Below, in pieces: positions 18,119 through 26,563 of a stretch of DNA of 64,000 nt. Origin of the DNA: Polyangium mundeleinium (GTDB taxonomy: Bacteria; Myxococcota_A; Polyangia; Polyangiales; Polyangiaceae); NCBI RefSeq assembly GCF_028369105.1, contig NZ_JAQNDO010000001.1, forward strand, positions 8,154,501 through 8,218,500, read 5' to 3'. The position numbers and the translations under genes were made by a program. How positions within the stretch are numbered: the first letter of the stretch is position 1; each line of letters opens with the position of its first letter. The notes beneath the pieces are model-generated. The model ran no database searches, was not told where the DNA came from, and saw nothing but the letters and a program-made list of their open reading frames with translations.

Positions 18119-20950
18119 TCACGCGCGTCGCGCGCGCCTCCGCCATGTGAACAGGAGCCCGAGCGCCAGCGCAGGCAGCGCGGGCAAGCTCCCTGTCTGC
18201 GACGCCGTCCTGCATCCGCAGCCGCCGTCCTCGGACGGCTCGCGGCCACCCGCGCCGCCTGCGCCGCCTGCGCCGCCTGCGCCGCCTGCGCCAGCCATGC
18301 CACCCGCGCCACCCGCGCCACCCGCGCCACCCGCGCCACCCACGCCGTCGACGCATGCGCCGCCTTCGCAAACGCCAGCCGCGCAGGGGGTTCCATCGAC
18401 TGCGAGTCCATCCGCCGGGCAGTCGTTCGCGGCGCCGTCGCAGCTCTCGGCCACGTCGCACGCGAACGCCGAGGCGCGGCACTCGGTACCTACCGCAGCC
18501 TTTGCATCCGACGGGCAGTCGTTCGCGGCCCCGTCGCAGCTCTCGGCCACGTCGCACGCGCCTGCCGACGCGCGGCACGCGGTGCCCGCCGCGACCTTTG
18601 CATCCGCCGGGCATTGGATTGCGACGCCGTTGCACGTCTCGGCCACGTCGCACGCGCCTGCCGAGGCACGGCACACGGTGCCCGCCGCAGCCAGTTCGTT
18701 CACCGGGCAATCGTTTGTGACACCGTTGCAGCTCTCGGCCGCATCACACGCGCCTGCCGAGGCGCGGCACTCGGTGCCCGCCGCGGCCTTCGCGTCCGCT
18801 GGGCAACTGTTCGCAACCCCGTCGCAGGCCTCTGCCACGTCGCACGCGCCCGCCGAGGCGCGGCAAGCCGTGCCTGCGGAGAGCGGCGCGCACGTCCCGT
18901 CCACCGCCGCGCCCGCCGCCACGCTGCACGCCTGGCAATCCCCGGTCACGCCTCCGCCGCACGCCGTGTCGCAGCAGACCCCGTCCACGCAGAAGCCGCT
19001 CACGCATACGGTGCCGGTCGCGCAGGGACTGCCCAGGCTCAACGGCTCGCTCAGCGCGAAGACGTAGGCCGAGCCGGAGGCCGTGCCCTTGTCACCGTCG
19101 CGGAACGCCCCAACGAGCGCCGTGTCCCCCGAAAGTGCGATCGAATATCCGAAAGAGTCGCCCAACATGCCGTCACTCGCCAGGAGCTTTTGCTGCTGGT
19201 TCCAGACGCCAGAGCTCCGCGCGAAGACGTAGGCCGAGCTCACCGAGCCGGCGCCGAACTTGCTCATGCCCACGAGCGCCGTGTCCCCCGAGAGCGCGAC
19301 CGAATAGCCGAACAGGTCGTTCGCCGCCCCGTCATTCGCCAGGAGCTTTTGCTGCTGGGTCCAGACGCCAGAGCTTCGCACGAGCACATAGGCCGAGCCT
19401 GAGTTCGTGCCCTTGTCATCGTCGTAGACCGCGCCCACGAGCGCCGTGTCCCCGGAAAGCGCAACCGACCAGCCGAACTCGTCCGACGGCTCCCCATCAT
19501 TCGCCAGGAGCTTGGCCTGCTGGGTCCAGACGCCAGAGCTCCGCGTGAAGGCATAGGCCGAGCCAGAGTTTATGCCCTTGTCATCGTCGTAAGGCGCCCC
19601 CACGAGCGCCGTGTCCCCCGAGAGCGCGACCGAAATGCCGAAATAGTCGTCCGCCATCCCGTCGTCCGCCAAGAGCTTGGCCTGCTCGGTCCAAACGCCA
19701 GCGTTCCGCACGAACACGTAGGCCGCGCCCACCGAGCCGACGGGTTTGCTCACGCCCACGAGCGCCGTGTCCCCGGAAAGCGCGATCGACCAGCCAAACT
19801 GGTCCGACGCTGCCCCATCACTCGCCCAAAGCTTCGCCTGCTCGGTCCAGACGCCAGCGCTCCGCACGAACACGTAGGCCGAGCCGGAGGAGGAGCCCTT
19901 GTCGGCGTCGTGGATTGCCCCCACAAGCGCCGTGTCCCCCGAGAGCGCGACCGAACAGCCGAAACAGTCGAACGCCGCTCCGTCGCTCGCCACAAGCTTC
20001 GCCTGCTCGGTCCAGACGCCAGCGTTCCGCACGAACACGTAGACCGAGCCGGAGGAGGAGCCCTTGTCGGCGTCGTGGATTGCCCCCACAAGCGCCGTGT
20101 CCCCCGAGAGCGCGACGGTATAACCGAAATTGTCGTTCGCTGCTCCGTCGCTCGCCCAAAGCTTCGCCTGCTGCACCCATACGAGCGGATCGATCTCCAC
20201 CGGATACGCCGCCCCTGCGTCGTCCACGTGGATCACGACGCGCCCCTGATCGAGCGATAGCCACGCGGGCAGCGCTCTGCCCGCCGCATCCTTCACATAC
20301 AGGTCGGTATAACCGAGCGCCTCACGGCCCTCCCCATCCCGAAGCGAAAGCGCCTCCCCGCGCCCGTCTCCGTCCTCGTCCACGAGCTCCGCCCGCAGAT
20401 CCCCGCCGAACTCGATGGCCATGACCTTGGTCCCGGCGCACGGAGCCGCCGCGAGGACGAATCCCTGTTCGAGCCCCAGCGGCCCGTTCACGTACCATTC
20501 TTCCAGGCCCTCGCGCCCATAACGAACCCGATTGCCCTCGGCCACGGGCTCCGCCGCGCCGAGCTCCGTCACCTGGCCCTCGCAGCCGAGCCCGGCTGCG
20601 CGCATGCCGAACGTCCACGCGCCGTCCGCCGGCAAAAGCGAAACGCCCGCGCCGTCGAGCGTCGTCGCGAACCGCTGCGCCTCGTTCTCGGCGCGCAAAA
20701 GCCCGGGCGCGAGCGCCACGGCGGCATATCGCTCCGAGGCTTGCTGCTGCACGGACGCGATGTAGGCCGCGCGCAGGTCCTTCGGCATCGACGCCGAGCC
20801 TCCCCGCGCCACCTCGGCGGGGGCGCTCGCAGGCGCGGACATGCCCTCGGCGGGCGTGGTGTCGGCGCTGCAAGCGGCAAGCATGGCGATCATGACCGGG
20901 CCGAGGATGCGACCCGGCCACGGCCCGAAGCTCTGTTGTTCTTTGTTCAT
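18119..20950 (-). CDS. Surface lipoprotein: seven FG-GAP blades, Cys-rich repeats, MYXO-CTERM
   Basis: Protein of 943 residues. Lipobox LAAC at residues 24-27. Residues about 55-250 form a conserved N-terminal domain. From about 262 to 640 there are seven near-identical blades (each with FGYSVALSGDTALVGA-type cores), which would make a seven-bladed integrin-alpha-like propeller. Residues 640-870 hold five Cys-rich repeats opening CRASAGACDVAE. A Gly-Ala-rich linker follows, and the C-terminus is a MYXO-CTERM: GCGCR, a hydrophobic helix and RRRARRA. MYXO-CTERM proteins are cut by a rhombosortase-type protease and sent to the surface. Having both a lipobox and a C-terminal sorting tail is odd. 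A decayed copy lies directly upstream. Confidence 0.88.
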   Translation of the reverse strand: MNKEQQSFGPWPGRILGPVMIAMLAACSADTTPAEGMSAPASAPAEVARGGSASMPKDLRAAYIASVQQQASERYAAVALAPGLLRAENEAQRFATTLDGAGVSLLPADGAWTFGMRAAGLGCEGQVTELGAAEPVAEGNRVRYGREGLEEWYVNGPLGLEQGFVLAAAPCAGTKVMAIEFGGDLRAELVDEDGDGRGEALSLRDGEGREALGYTDLYVKDAAGRALPAWLSLDQGRVVIHVDDAGAAYPVEIDPLVWVQQAKLWASDGAANDNFGYTVALSGDTALVGAIHDADKGSSSGSVYVFVRNAGVWTEQAKLVASDGAAFDCFGCSVALSGDTALVGAIHDADKGSSSGSAYVFVRSAGVWTEQAKLWASDGAASDQFGWSIALSGDTALVGVSKPVGSVGAAYVFVRNAGVWTEQAKLLADDGMADDYFGISVALSGDTALVGAPYDDDKGINSGSAYAFTRSSGVWTQQAKLLANDGEPSDEFGWSVALSGDTALVGAVYDDDKGTNSGSAYVLVRSSGVWTQQQKLLANDGAANDLFGYSVALSGDTALVGMSKFGAGSVSSAYVFARSSGVWNQQQKLLASDGMLGDSFGYSIALSGDTALVGAFRDGDKGTASGSAYVFALSEPLSLGSPCATGTVCVSGFCVDGVCCDTACGGGVTGDCQACSVAAGAAVDGTCAPLSAGTACRASAGACDVAEACDGVANSCPADAKAAAGTECRASAGACDAAESCNGVTNDCPVNELAAAGTVCRASAGACDVAETCNGVAIQCPADAKVAAGTACRASAGACDVAESCDGAANDCPSDAKAAVGTECRASAFACDVAESCDGAANDCPADGLAVDGTPCAAGVCEGGACVDGVGGAGGAGGAGGAGGMAGAGGAGGAGGAGGAGGREPSEDGGCGCRTASQTGSLPALPALALGLLFTWRRRARRA

Positions 20951-21075
20951 TCTCGTAAGCCCTTACTCTTGGATTCGTCACACCAAGTGGCAGGCACCGG
21001 CGCGCGCGGCTCGCCTGGTTCCACCGTGGCTGCACCTAGACGACGCGCCTCGCGCTCGCTTCATGAAAAATCGGT
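20951..21075 (-). repeat. Duplicated upstream region of the FG-GAP lipoprotein gene
   Basis: This 5' region is clearly homologous to 22136-22260, upstream of the decayed copy. Both share TTGGATTCGTCACA, CACCGGCGCGCGCGGCTCG and CCTAGACGACGCGCCTCG in the same order. The duplication therefore included promoter and leader as well as the coding region. The conserved blocks are candidates for the promoter elements. Confidence 0.65.
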
Positions 21076-21135
21076 GACATGTGGTTCGGTGAGGGGGCGG
21101 AGGGCCGGGGGCTGCTGCTGCCGCTGCCGCGGGCC

Positions 21136-22135
21136 TCACCCGCGCAGGAAGGACCTCACGCGCGCCGCGCGCGCCTCCGCCATGCGAACAGGAGCCCGAG
21201 CGCGCCCCTGGCTGCTGCGCACGAACACGTAGGCCGAGCCGGAGTAGGGGCTCATGCCGTCGTCGCTACGCGCCCCCACGAGCGCCGTGTCCCCCGAGAA
21301 CGAAAGCGCGTTGCCGAAATTGATGATCGGCCCGAAGTCCGGCCACAGCTTCCCGAGATGAATGGCCATCAGCGGATCGATCTCCACCGGATACACGGCC
21401 CCCGCGTCGTTCACGTGAATCACGACCCGCCCCTGATCGAGCGACAGCCACGCCGGCAGCTCCTTGCCCGCCGCGTCCTTCACGTACAGGTCGGTATACC
21501 GGAGCGTCGCGCGCGCTTCGTTGTCCCGCAGCGAAAGCGCCTCCCCAAGGCCGTCCCCGTCCTCGTCCACGAGCTCTGCCCGCCAATCCCCGTCGAGCTC
21601 GATGGCCACGACCTTCGTCCCGGCGCACGCGGGGGCCTCTTGAAGGACGAAGCCCTGTTCGAGCCCGAGCGGCCCGTTCACGTACCATTCTTCCAGGTCA
21701 TCGCGCCCATAACGAACCCGATTGCCCTCCGCCTCGGGCGCTGCCGCGCCGAGCGCCGTCACCTGGCCCTCGCAGCCGAGGGCGGCCGCACGCATTCCGA
21801 GGGTCCAACTGCCGTCGTCCGACGAAAGGGAGATGCCTGCGCTGTCGAGCGTCGTCCCCCATCGCTGCGCCTCGTTCTCGGCGCGCACGAGCCCCGGCGC
21901 GAGCGCCACGGCGGCATACCGCTCCGGGGCGTGCTGCTGCACGGACGCGATGTAGGCCGCGCGCAGGGCGTTTGACATCGACGCCGAATCTCCCCGCGCC
22001 GCCTCGGCCGGGGCGCTCGCAGGCGGACATGCCCTCGACAGGCGTGGTGTCGCTGCAAGCGGCAAGCATGGCGATCATGAGCGGGCCGAGGATGCGACCC
22101 GGCCACGGCCCGAAGCTCTGTCGTTCAAGGTTCAT
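21136..22135 (-). pseudogene. Decayed tandem copy of the FG-GAP/MYXO-CTERM lipoprotein gene
   Basis: The 5' end (MNLERQSFGPWPGRILGP, lipobox LAAC) matches the intact gene at 18119-20950. A 2-base deletion near 22024-22027, compared with the intact copy, shifts the frame after GMSA. The next frame (open from 22065) continues with the conserved N-terminal domain and part of one FG-GAP blade (NALSFSGDTALVGA). The sequence then jumps from that blade directly to the extreme 3' end of the parent gene and reads out of frame, so six blades, the Cys-rich repeats and the MYXO-CTERM are gone: about 1.7 kb is missing internally. A truncated secreted product could still be made if the frameshift is bypassed or if translation restarts, but loss of function is the simplest reading. 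Confidence 0.8.
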
Positions 22136-22370
22136 GAGGGGAAGCCTTCGCTTTGGATTCGTCACATCAGGCGTCGGGCACCGGCGCGCGCGGCTCGTAG
22201 GGTTCCCCCCTGACTGTGCCTAGACGACGCGCCTCGGCCATCGCTTCAAGGAAACACCGCCGGGATCCTGCGCGGATCACGCGGGCAGGTAGGGGCGGCG
22301 AATGTGCGCGAGGAGGGCGCGAGCGGTCGCGTCCTCAGCCGTGCGGGGTCCGCAGGTTTTCGGTGCGTGA

Positions 22371-22671
22371 GGGTGTTCGAACGTTCGAACGGTGGCAGGA
22401 GAACGTGACGCGAGGGTGTTCGAACGCTTGGAGACCCACGAGCGACGGTGACGCGGGGGTGTTCGAACGTTCGGACCGAGTCGGGAGACGGTGACGCGTG
22501 GGTGTTCGAACGCTTGGAGACCCACGAGCGACGGTGACGCGGAGGCGGTCGGACGTTTGGAGAGCCGCAGGAGACGGTGACGCGGAGGGGATCGAACGTT
22601 CGAACGGGCGCGAGCGACGGTGACGCGAGGGGGGTGGGACGTTTGGAGACGCGAGAGCGACGGCGGATGGG
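22371..22671 (+). repeat. 43-bp tandem repeat array, seven units (array 1)
   Basis: Seven head-to-tail units of 43 bp start at 22371, 22414, 22457, 22500, 22543, 22586 and 22629; the last is degenerate at its end. Most units open GGGTGTTCGAACG and close GACGGTGACGCG. Units 2 and 4 are identical. Units 1 and 6 contain the 14-bp palindrome TTCGAACGTTCGAA. The period is not a multiple of three and no frame is used consistently, so it is not coding. A second array with the same layout lies at 40535-40835. It fills most of the 667-base gap between the pseudogene and the next lipoprotein gene. Confidence 0.9.
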
Positions 22672-22803
22672 GGCCGCTGCCGCGGCAGCTTCCGCCCGGA
22701 GCCGCCCCCCGCAGGACTCTTCTGCCTGTGCTCGTGCAAGGCGAGGCTACGGCGGCGGCGGCTGGCAACATCGACGCCGCCGCAGTGGCCCATGAGGCCC
22801 CGT

Positions 22804-23613
22804 TTATTGCCTGTAGAGCACGACCGTGCCGCTACATTCTTCGGCGTCTGCGCAGCCGGCACGCACTTGGTAATTGCCGGTCGCAGGGACCGTGTACTGG
22901 ATCAGGGATGCGAGATCGCACTGGCCTTCGCATGCAGACGTATTGCCGTTCGCCGCCACATGAACCCAGGCTCCATCGATTTCGCGGTAGAGGCGCAACA
23001 CGGTATCCCCGATGGCTTTGGCGCCGTGTGCAGCATAACTGCAAGTGCTGATGCGAACGTTCTGGTTGGCCTTCAGGGCATACGTCTTATTGGTGGTGTT
23101 GACCGTGCCATTGTTGGTATCTTGGCCGCTATACGAGAAGACGACCGGATCCCTCCGGGCAATCTGCACCGTATTCGGCCCGCATGCATCGTTGCCGTAA
23201 CAACCACCCCAGAGCTCGAAGCTTTCCGTCGTCCCATACGGAGATGTGAACGAGATCAGGGACCCCGCGTTCAGGTTGCATGCCGCGTCGTCGTTGTACG
23301 CAACCTGCTTGTCGAGAAAATTGTAGAGCCGGAGATACGTATCTCCTTTGAAGAGGGTTCCCGGGAGAACCGTCGTCCCGATCATGACGGTCTCTCCGGC
23401 GCCGATGCTGATCGACTTCTTCTTGACGTTGGCCTCGTTCGCGGCGCTGTTGGTGTTCGAGGCGGAGTAGTCGTAGAGATAGAGCGCTTGCTCGGCCTCC
23501 GCGACGCTCTCCTCGCCCGGGTCCTCCAGGGCGTAATCTCCTTCATCCGCTGCATCCGCTGCGCAGCCTGCACCCACGAGAACCATCATCACGAGAGTCG
23601 CCAAACGCTTCAT
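22804..23613 (-). CDS. Small secreted lipoprotein, two PPC-like beta domains
   Basis: Protein of 269 residues. Lipobox VGAGC near residue 19 is followed by an acidic linker. The rest holds two similar beta-sandwich units (GDTYLRLYNFLDKQVAYNDD and GDTVLRLYREIDGAWVHVA), which resemble bacterial pre-peptidase C-terminal (PPC) domains. Paired cysteines in each unit probably form disulfides. The start at 23613 is preferred because AAAGGA sits nine bases upstream; ATG at 23619 is also possible. Codon use looks less GC-biased than in neighbouring genes. No enzyme domain is attached; a binding or matrix role is inference. Confidence 0.72.
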   Translation of the reverse strand: MKRLATLVMMVLVGAGCAADAADEGDYALEDPGEESVAEAEQALYLYDYSASNTNSAANEANVKKKSISIGAGETVMIGTTVLPGTLFKGDTYLRLYNFLDKQVAYNDDAACNLNAGSLISFTSPYGTTESFELWGGCYGNDACGPNTVQIARRDPVVFSYSGQDTNNGTVNTTNKTYALKANQNVRISTCSYAAHGAKAIGDTVLRLYREIDGAWVHVAANGNTSACEGQCDLASLIQYTVPATGNYQVRAGCADAEECSGTVVLYRQ

Positions 23614-24181
23614 GCGCATTTCCTTTCGCATTCGCCGTGCGCAGGGCGGATCGGTGAACCCACCTGGATCGCCCTGTGCGCCAGTTCCACCTTGCCCGCC
23701 TGCGCCGCGAGGTTTCCTCAGGATTCCTCCTGAAGGCACGTCGCACGTGCTCTCCCGTCGCAGGTGGGTTGTTCTTGATGTACTTCCGCGGGGAGGCGCT
23801 TGTGCTTCACGAAATCGGATCGAGCGCCGCACGTTTCGAGGCTGGGGCGTCAGGGCAGGGCGCGAGCTTGGCGTCAGAAGTCCTCGCTCTCGGCCTTCAA
23901 TTCTCCGCAAGACGACTGCAAGCCCCACGTTCTACTCGCGGGTCAAGTTGCCAGCAGATCTTGATATACTTCGCCAGGAAGGCGCTTTGGCTTCACAAAT
24001 GATGCGCTCGCGAAGCGTTGGACAGGAGCACGGAGCGGGCTGGGTATTGAGCCGCGAAATCAGTCAGTCCGGGCCGCCGAAGCCACGGGCGTAAGAAATA
24101 GGGGCGCGATCAGTCCCCAGGCGTATCGCGACCAGTGCCGCCTCTCGGGCGACCAACGAACACGCCGCATCTGCGCCCGGA
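23614..24181. other. Gene-free stretch with a degenerate direct repeat
   Basis: No credible coding region is seen over 568 bases. Two imperfect copies of a roughly 45-bp segment lie at about 23772-23815 and 23956-24000; both read CTTGAT(A/G)TACTTC, then a GGAAGGCGC-like block, then GCTTCAC(A/G)AA. The element may be a worn mobile or regulatory repeat. The promoter of the lipoprotein gene ending at 22804 should be at the left end of this stretch. Confidence 0.4.
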
Positions 24182-26518
24182 CTACTTCCCCGTCTTCTTC
24201 AAAGTGCCGTCCCCCTCATTTACCCAATAGATACTCGTCGCATCGACGGCGACCGCAGCTGGCGAATTCTGATCAGGCGCGATCGTTTCGGCCGGACCGC
24301 CGCCTACCGGCACCTTCATGACCGTTCCCGCGTATCTGTTTGCCCAATACACGTAATTTGAATCGACAGCGATGCCCGCCGGATAGTCGCCTGTCGCGAG
24401 TACCTGCGGCGCGCCGCCACTCTTGCTCACCTTCATGATCTTGTCGTTCCCGACATCGGTCCAGTAAAGGTTGCCTGCGTCCGCCGTAATCATGTAGGGG
24501 AAGTGCTGCCCAGACACGAGCACTTCCGGCGTGCCGCCGTCTCGCGGGACCTTGCGAATTTTGCCCCCCGTGGAGGTCTGGTCGCCATCCATCGAGGTGA
24601 AGTAAACGAAATCGCTATCGACCGTGAGGCACTGTGGCACGTCGACCGCCGGCACGATTGTCACTGCGGTTCCCCCTGCAAGCGGGACCCTGCGGACAGC
24701 GTCGCCCGAGTTGCTGTTGACCCAATAGAGGTGCGAACCGCCGATGGCGACGCATTGCGGGGCGCTATTGATCCCATCGGTCGCGAGCTTCACGATGGGT
24801 CCTCCGCCGGTCGGAACAGCATTCAGAGTGCTCCAATTTTCTCCCCAATAGACTTTCTCCGATTCGACGGCGATCCCGGCGGGCATGACTTGGTCCGAAG
24901 CCAGCGTCGTCACGCTGCCGCCATTGAGCCCCACCTTCATCACCGATCCGGCAGTGGTCCAATAAACGCTTGTCGTATCGAGAGCGAGCGCCCTCGGGGA
25001 CGAAGCCCCCCCACCAGCCGCGAGCTTCATGATGGCAGTGGGATCGACCCCCATGCCGTCTGCTCCCCCGATTCCGGTGCCGGAGAGTTTGGCGATGAAG
25101 ATGTCCCCCTCCCCAACGCTCGTCATCGGGCCGCAGCCGAGGTCGAGCGTGTCCCGGAAGGTTCCGGCAAGGAAAACGTTGTCGTCTTGACCGATCGCGG
25201 CGGTAGCATTGTTATATGTTTTGTCCCAAAAATAAGCCCGATGAATCTGACCGGCATCATCGAGCTTGAACAGGAAGGCGCTTGCCGATCCGCTCGAGAG
25301 AAGGCAGCCGTCCAGATAAAGATTCCCTGTTGCTTCACGCTCTGGGACATCGATGCCGTATCCGCCAATGATCGTACCACATGTCCCAGCTGTCACGATC
25401 GATGGCCAGCCAATGCTTCGAAGTTGCCTGCTCCATACATGGTTCCCCGTCGCGTCGAGCTTCACCACGCAGAGTTCGCCCCTCTCTGAACACCCATCGA
25501 AGTTGACGTAACCTGCGAACTGACCGGCGACGACAACGCTACCCTGGGAATCAACGGTCAAATTATGCGTATCAAAGCGTCCGAGTTGCTTGCTCCATGA
25601 GTGCTTGCCATCGGAGTCGAATTTTGCCAGGAAACGCGTGGTCAAATACGAGGCCAGATCACTTGTGAGTATGGGGTTCCCTTCGTCGCCTTCGACATTA
25701 AACAAGCCTTTGAATCCTCCGCTGACGAAAATGTTCCCCGCCGAATCGAGCTCATGATATACGCACCCAAAAGGAGAGCTGCCGGAGAATTTGGTGATCC
25801 ACTGTTGGTTTCCACTCGCATCGAGCTTGAGCAGAAATCCTTCTGATTGCGACTGGCTGTCGCCTGCGTAGTCACGGGAGCCACTTACAATTATGCTGCC
25901 CATATCGTCGACTTTTATCGCACATCCATATTCGTGTGCCTTGTCGACAGTGACGAGCTTGCTCCATTGGTGGTTGCCATCAGCATCGAATTTGGCTACG
26001 AACATGTCGTCCGTGCCAGGAAGCGCCGCAGGCAGCGGGCCTCCACCGAAATCGACATTGCCATAGACGCTGCCCGTGAGCACGACATTCCTCGACGCGT
26101 CGGTGGCGAGGGATGGGGCCATCACCGTACTGCCAAGAATTCGCTTGCTCCAGAGAGGATTACCTTGCGGGTCTAGCTTGGCCAGGAACGATGCCCCGGT
26201 TGGCGAGGCGAGCGTCACACCTCCGCCGAAGTCGAGTTCGCCATGGAAGCTACCAGCGATGAGCAAGTTTCCGCTACGGTCAACGACGATAGCCTCACCG
26301 GAGTCCCCGAGCTTGGAACCGAATCGCTTGCTCCAGGCGCACGCACCGCGGTTGCAAGCCTGCGCGCCGCCCGGATCACCGCCGCAAGCTTGGATCGTTG
26401 TGGACGGCTTTCCCCGGGAACGGGCAATGTCAACATCCATCGTGCATTCGGCGAGGACCAGCGCGGCTACCGCACCGAGAAGGGGGCTGCTTCGACCGGA
26501 TGAGAGGTACTTGTTCAT
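24182..26518 (-). CDS. Lipoprotein with SBBP-like and YWTD-like beta-propellers
   Basis: Protein of 778 residues. Signal peptide with an unusual lipobox (LAECT near residue 24). The N-terminal two thirds repeat units such as FLAKLDPQGNPLWSKR and FVAKFDADGNHQWSK, the pattern of SBBP (beta-propeller) repeats. The last 260 residues repeat AVDSNYVYWANRYAGTVMKV-like units, as in LDL-receptor YWTD-type and NHL-like propellers. The two propellers are joined by a short Gly-rich linker. The region looks lower in GC than its surroundings. It lies 45 bases after an FG-GAP lipoprotein gene and is probably the last gene of the sigma-factor unit. A role in surface adhesion or ligand binding is inferred. 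Confidence 0.75.
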   Translation of the reverse strand: MNKYLSSGRSSPLLGAVAALVLAECTMDVDIARSRGKPSTTIQACGGDPGGAQACNRGACAWSKRFGSKLGDSGEAIVVDRSGNLLIAGSFHGELDFGGGVTLASPTGASFLAKLDPQGNPLWSKRILGSTVMAPSLATDASRNVVLTGSVYGNVDFGGGPLPAALPGTDDMFVAKFDADGNHQWSKLVTVDKAHEYGCAIKVDDMGSIIVSGSRDYAGDSQSQSEGFLLKLDASGNQQWITKFSGSSPFGCVYHELDSAGNIFVSGGFKGLFNVEGDEGNPILTSDLASYLTTRFLAKFDSDGKHSWSKQLGRFDTHNLTVDSQGSVVVAGQFAGYVNFDGCSERGELCVVKLDATGNHVWSRQLRSIGWPSIVTAGTCGTIIGGYGIDVPEREATGNLYLDGCLLSSGSASAFLFKLDDAGQIHRAYFWDKTYNNATAAIGQDDNVFLAGTFRDTLDLGCGPMTSVGEGDIFIAKLSGTGIGGADGMGVDPTAIMKLAAGGGASSPRALALDTTSVYWTTAGSVMKVGLNGGSVTTLASDQVMPAGIAVESEKVYWGENWSTLNAVPTGGGPIVKLATDGINSAPQCVAIGGSHLYWVNSNSGDAVRRVPLAGGTAVTIVPAVDVPQCLTVDSDFVYFTSMDGDQTSTGGKIRKVPRDGGTPEVLVSGQHFPYMITADAGNLYWTDVGNDKIMKVSKSGGAPQVLATGDYPAGIAVDSNYVYWANRYAGTVMKVPVGGGPAETIAPDQNSPAAVAVDATSIYWVNEGDGTLKKTGK

Positions 26519-26563
26519 GGTAGTCGTGGCCCCCGTGGAGGCAGAGGACGCCCGCCTGTATAC

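Noticed and set aside
22371..22671. CRISPR array
   Set aside because: Units are contiguous 43-bp repeats with internal variation and no unique spacers; no cas genes in the window.
22277..22862. Minus-strand frames through the 43-bp array that look like repeat proteins
   Set aside because: The period is 43 bases, so each unit changes frame; similar peptides appear in all frames and no ribosome site or signal is present.
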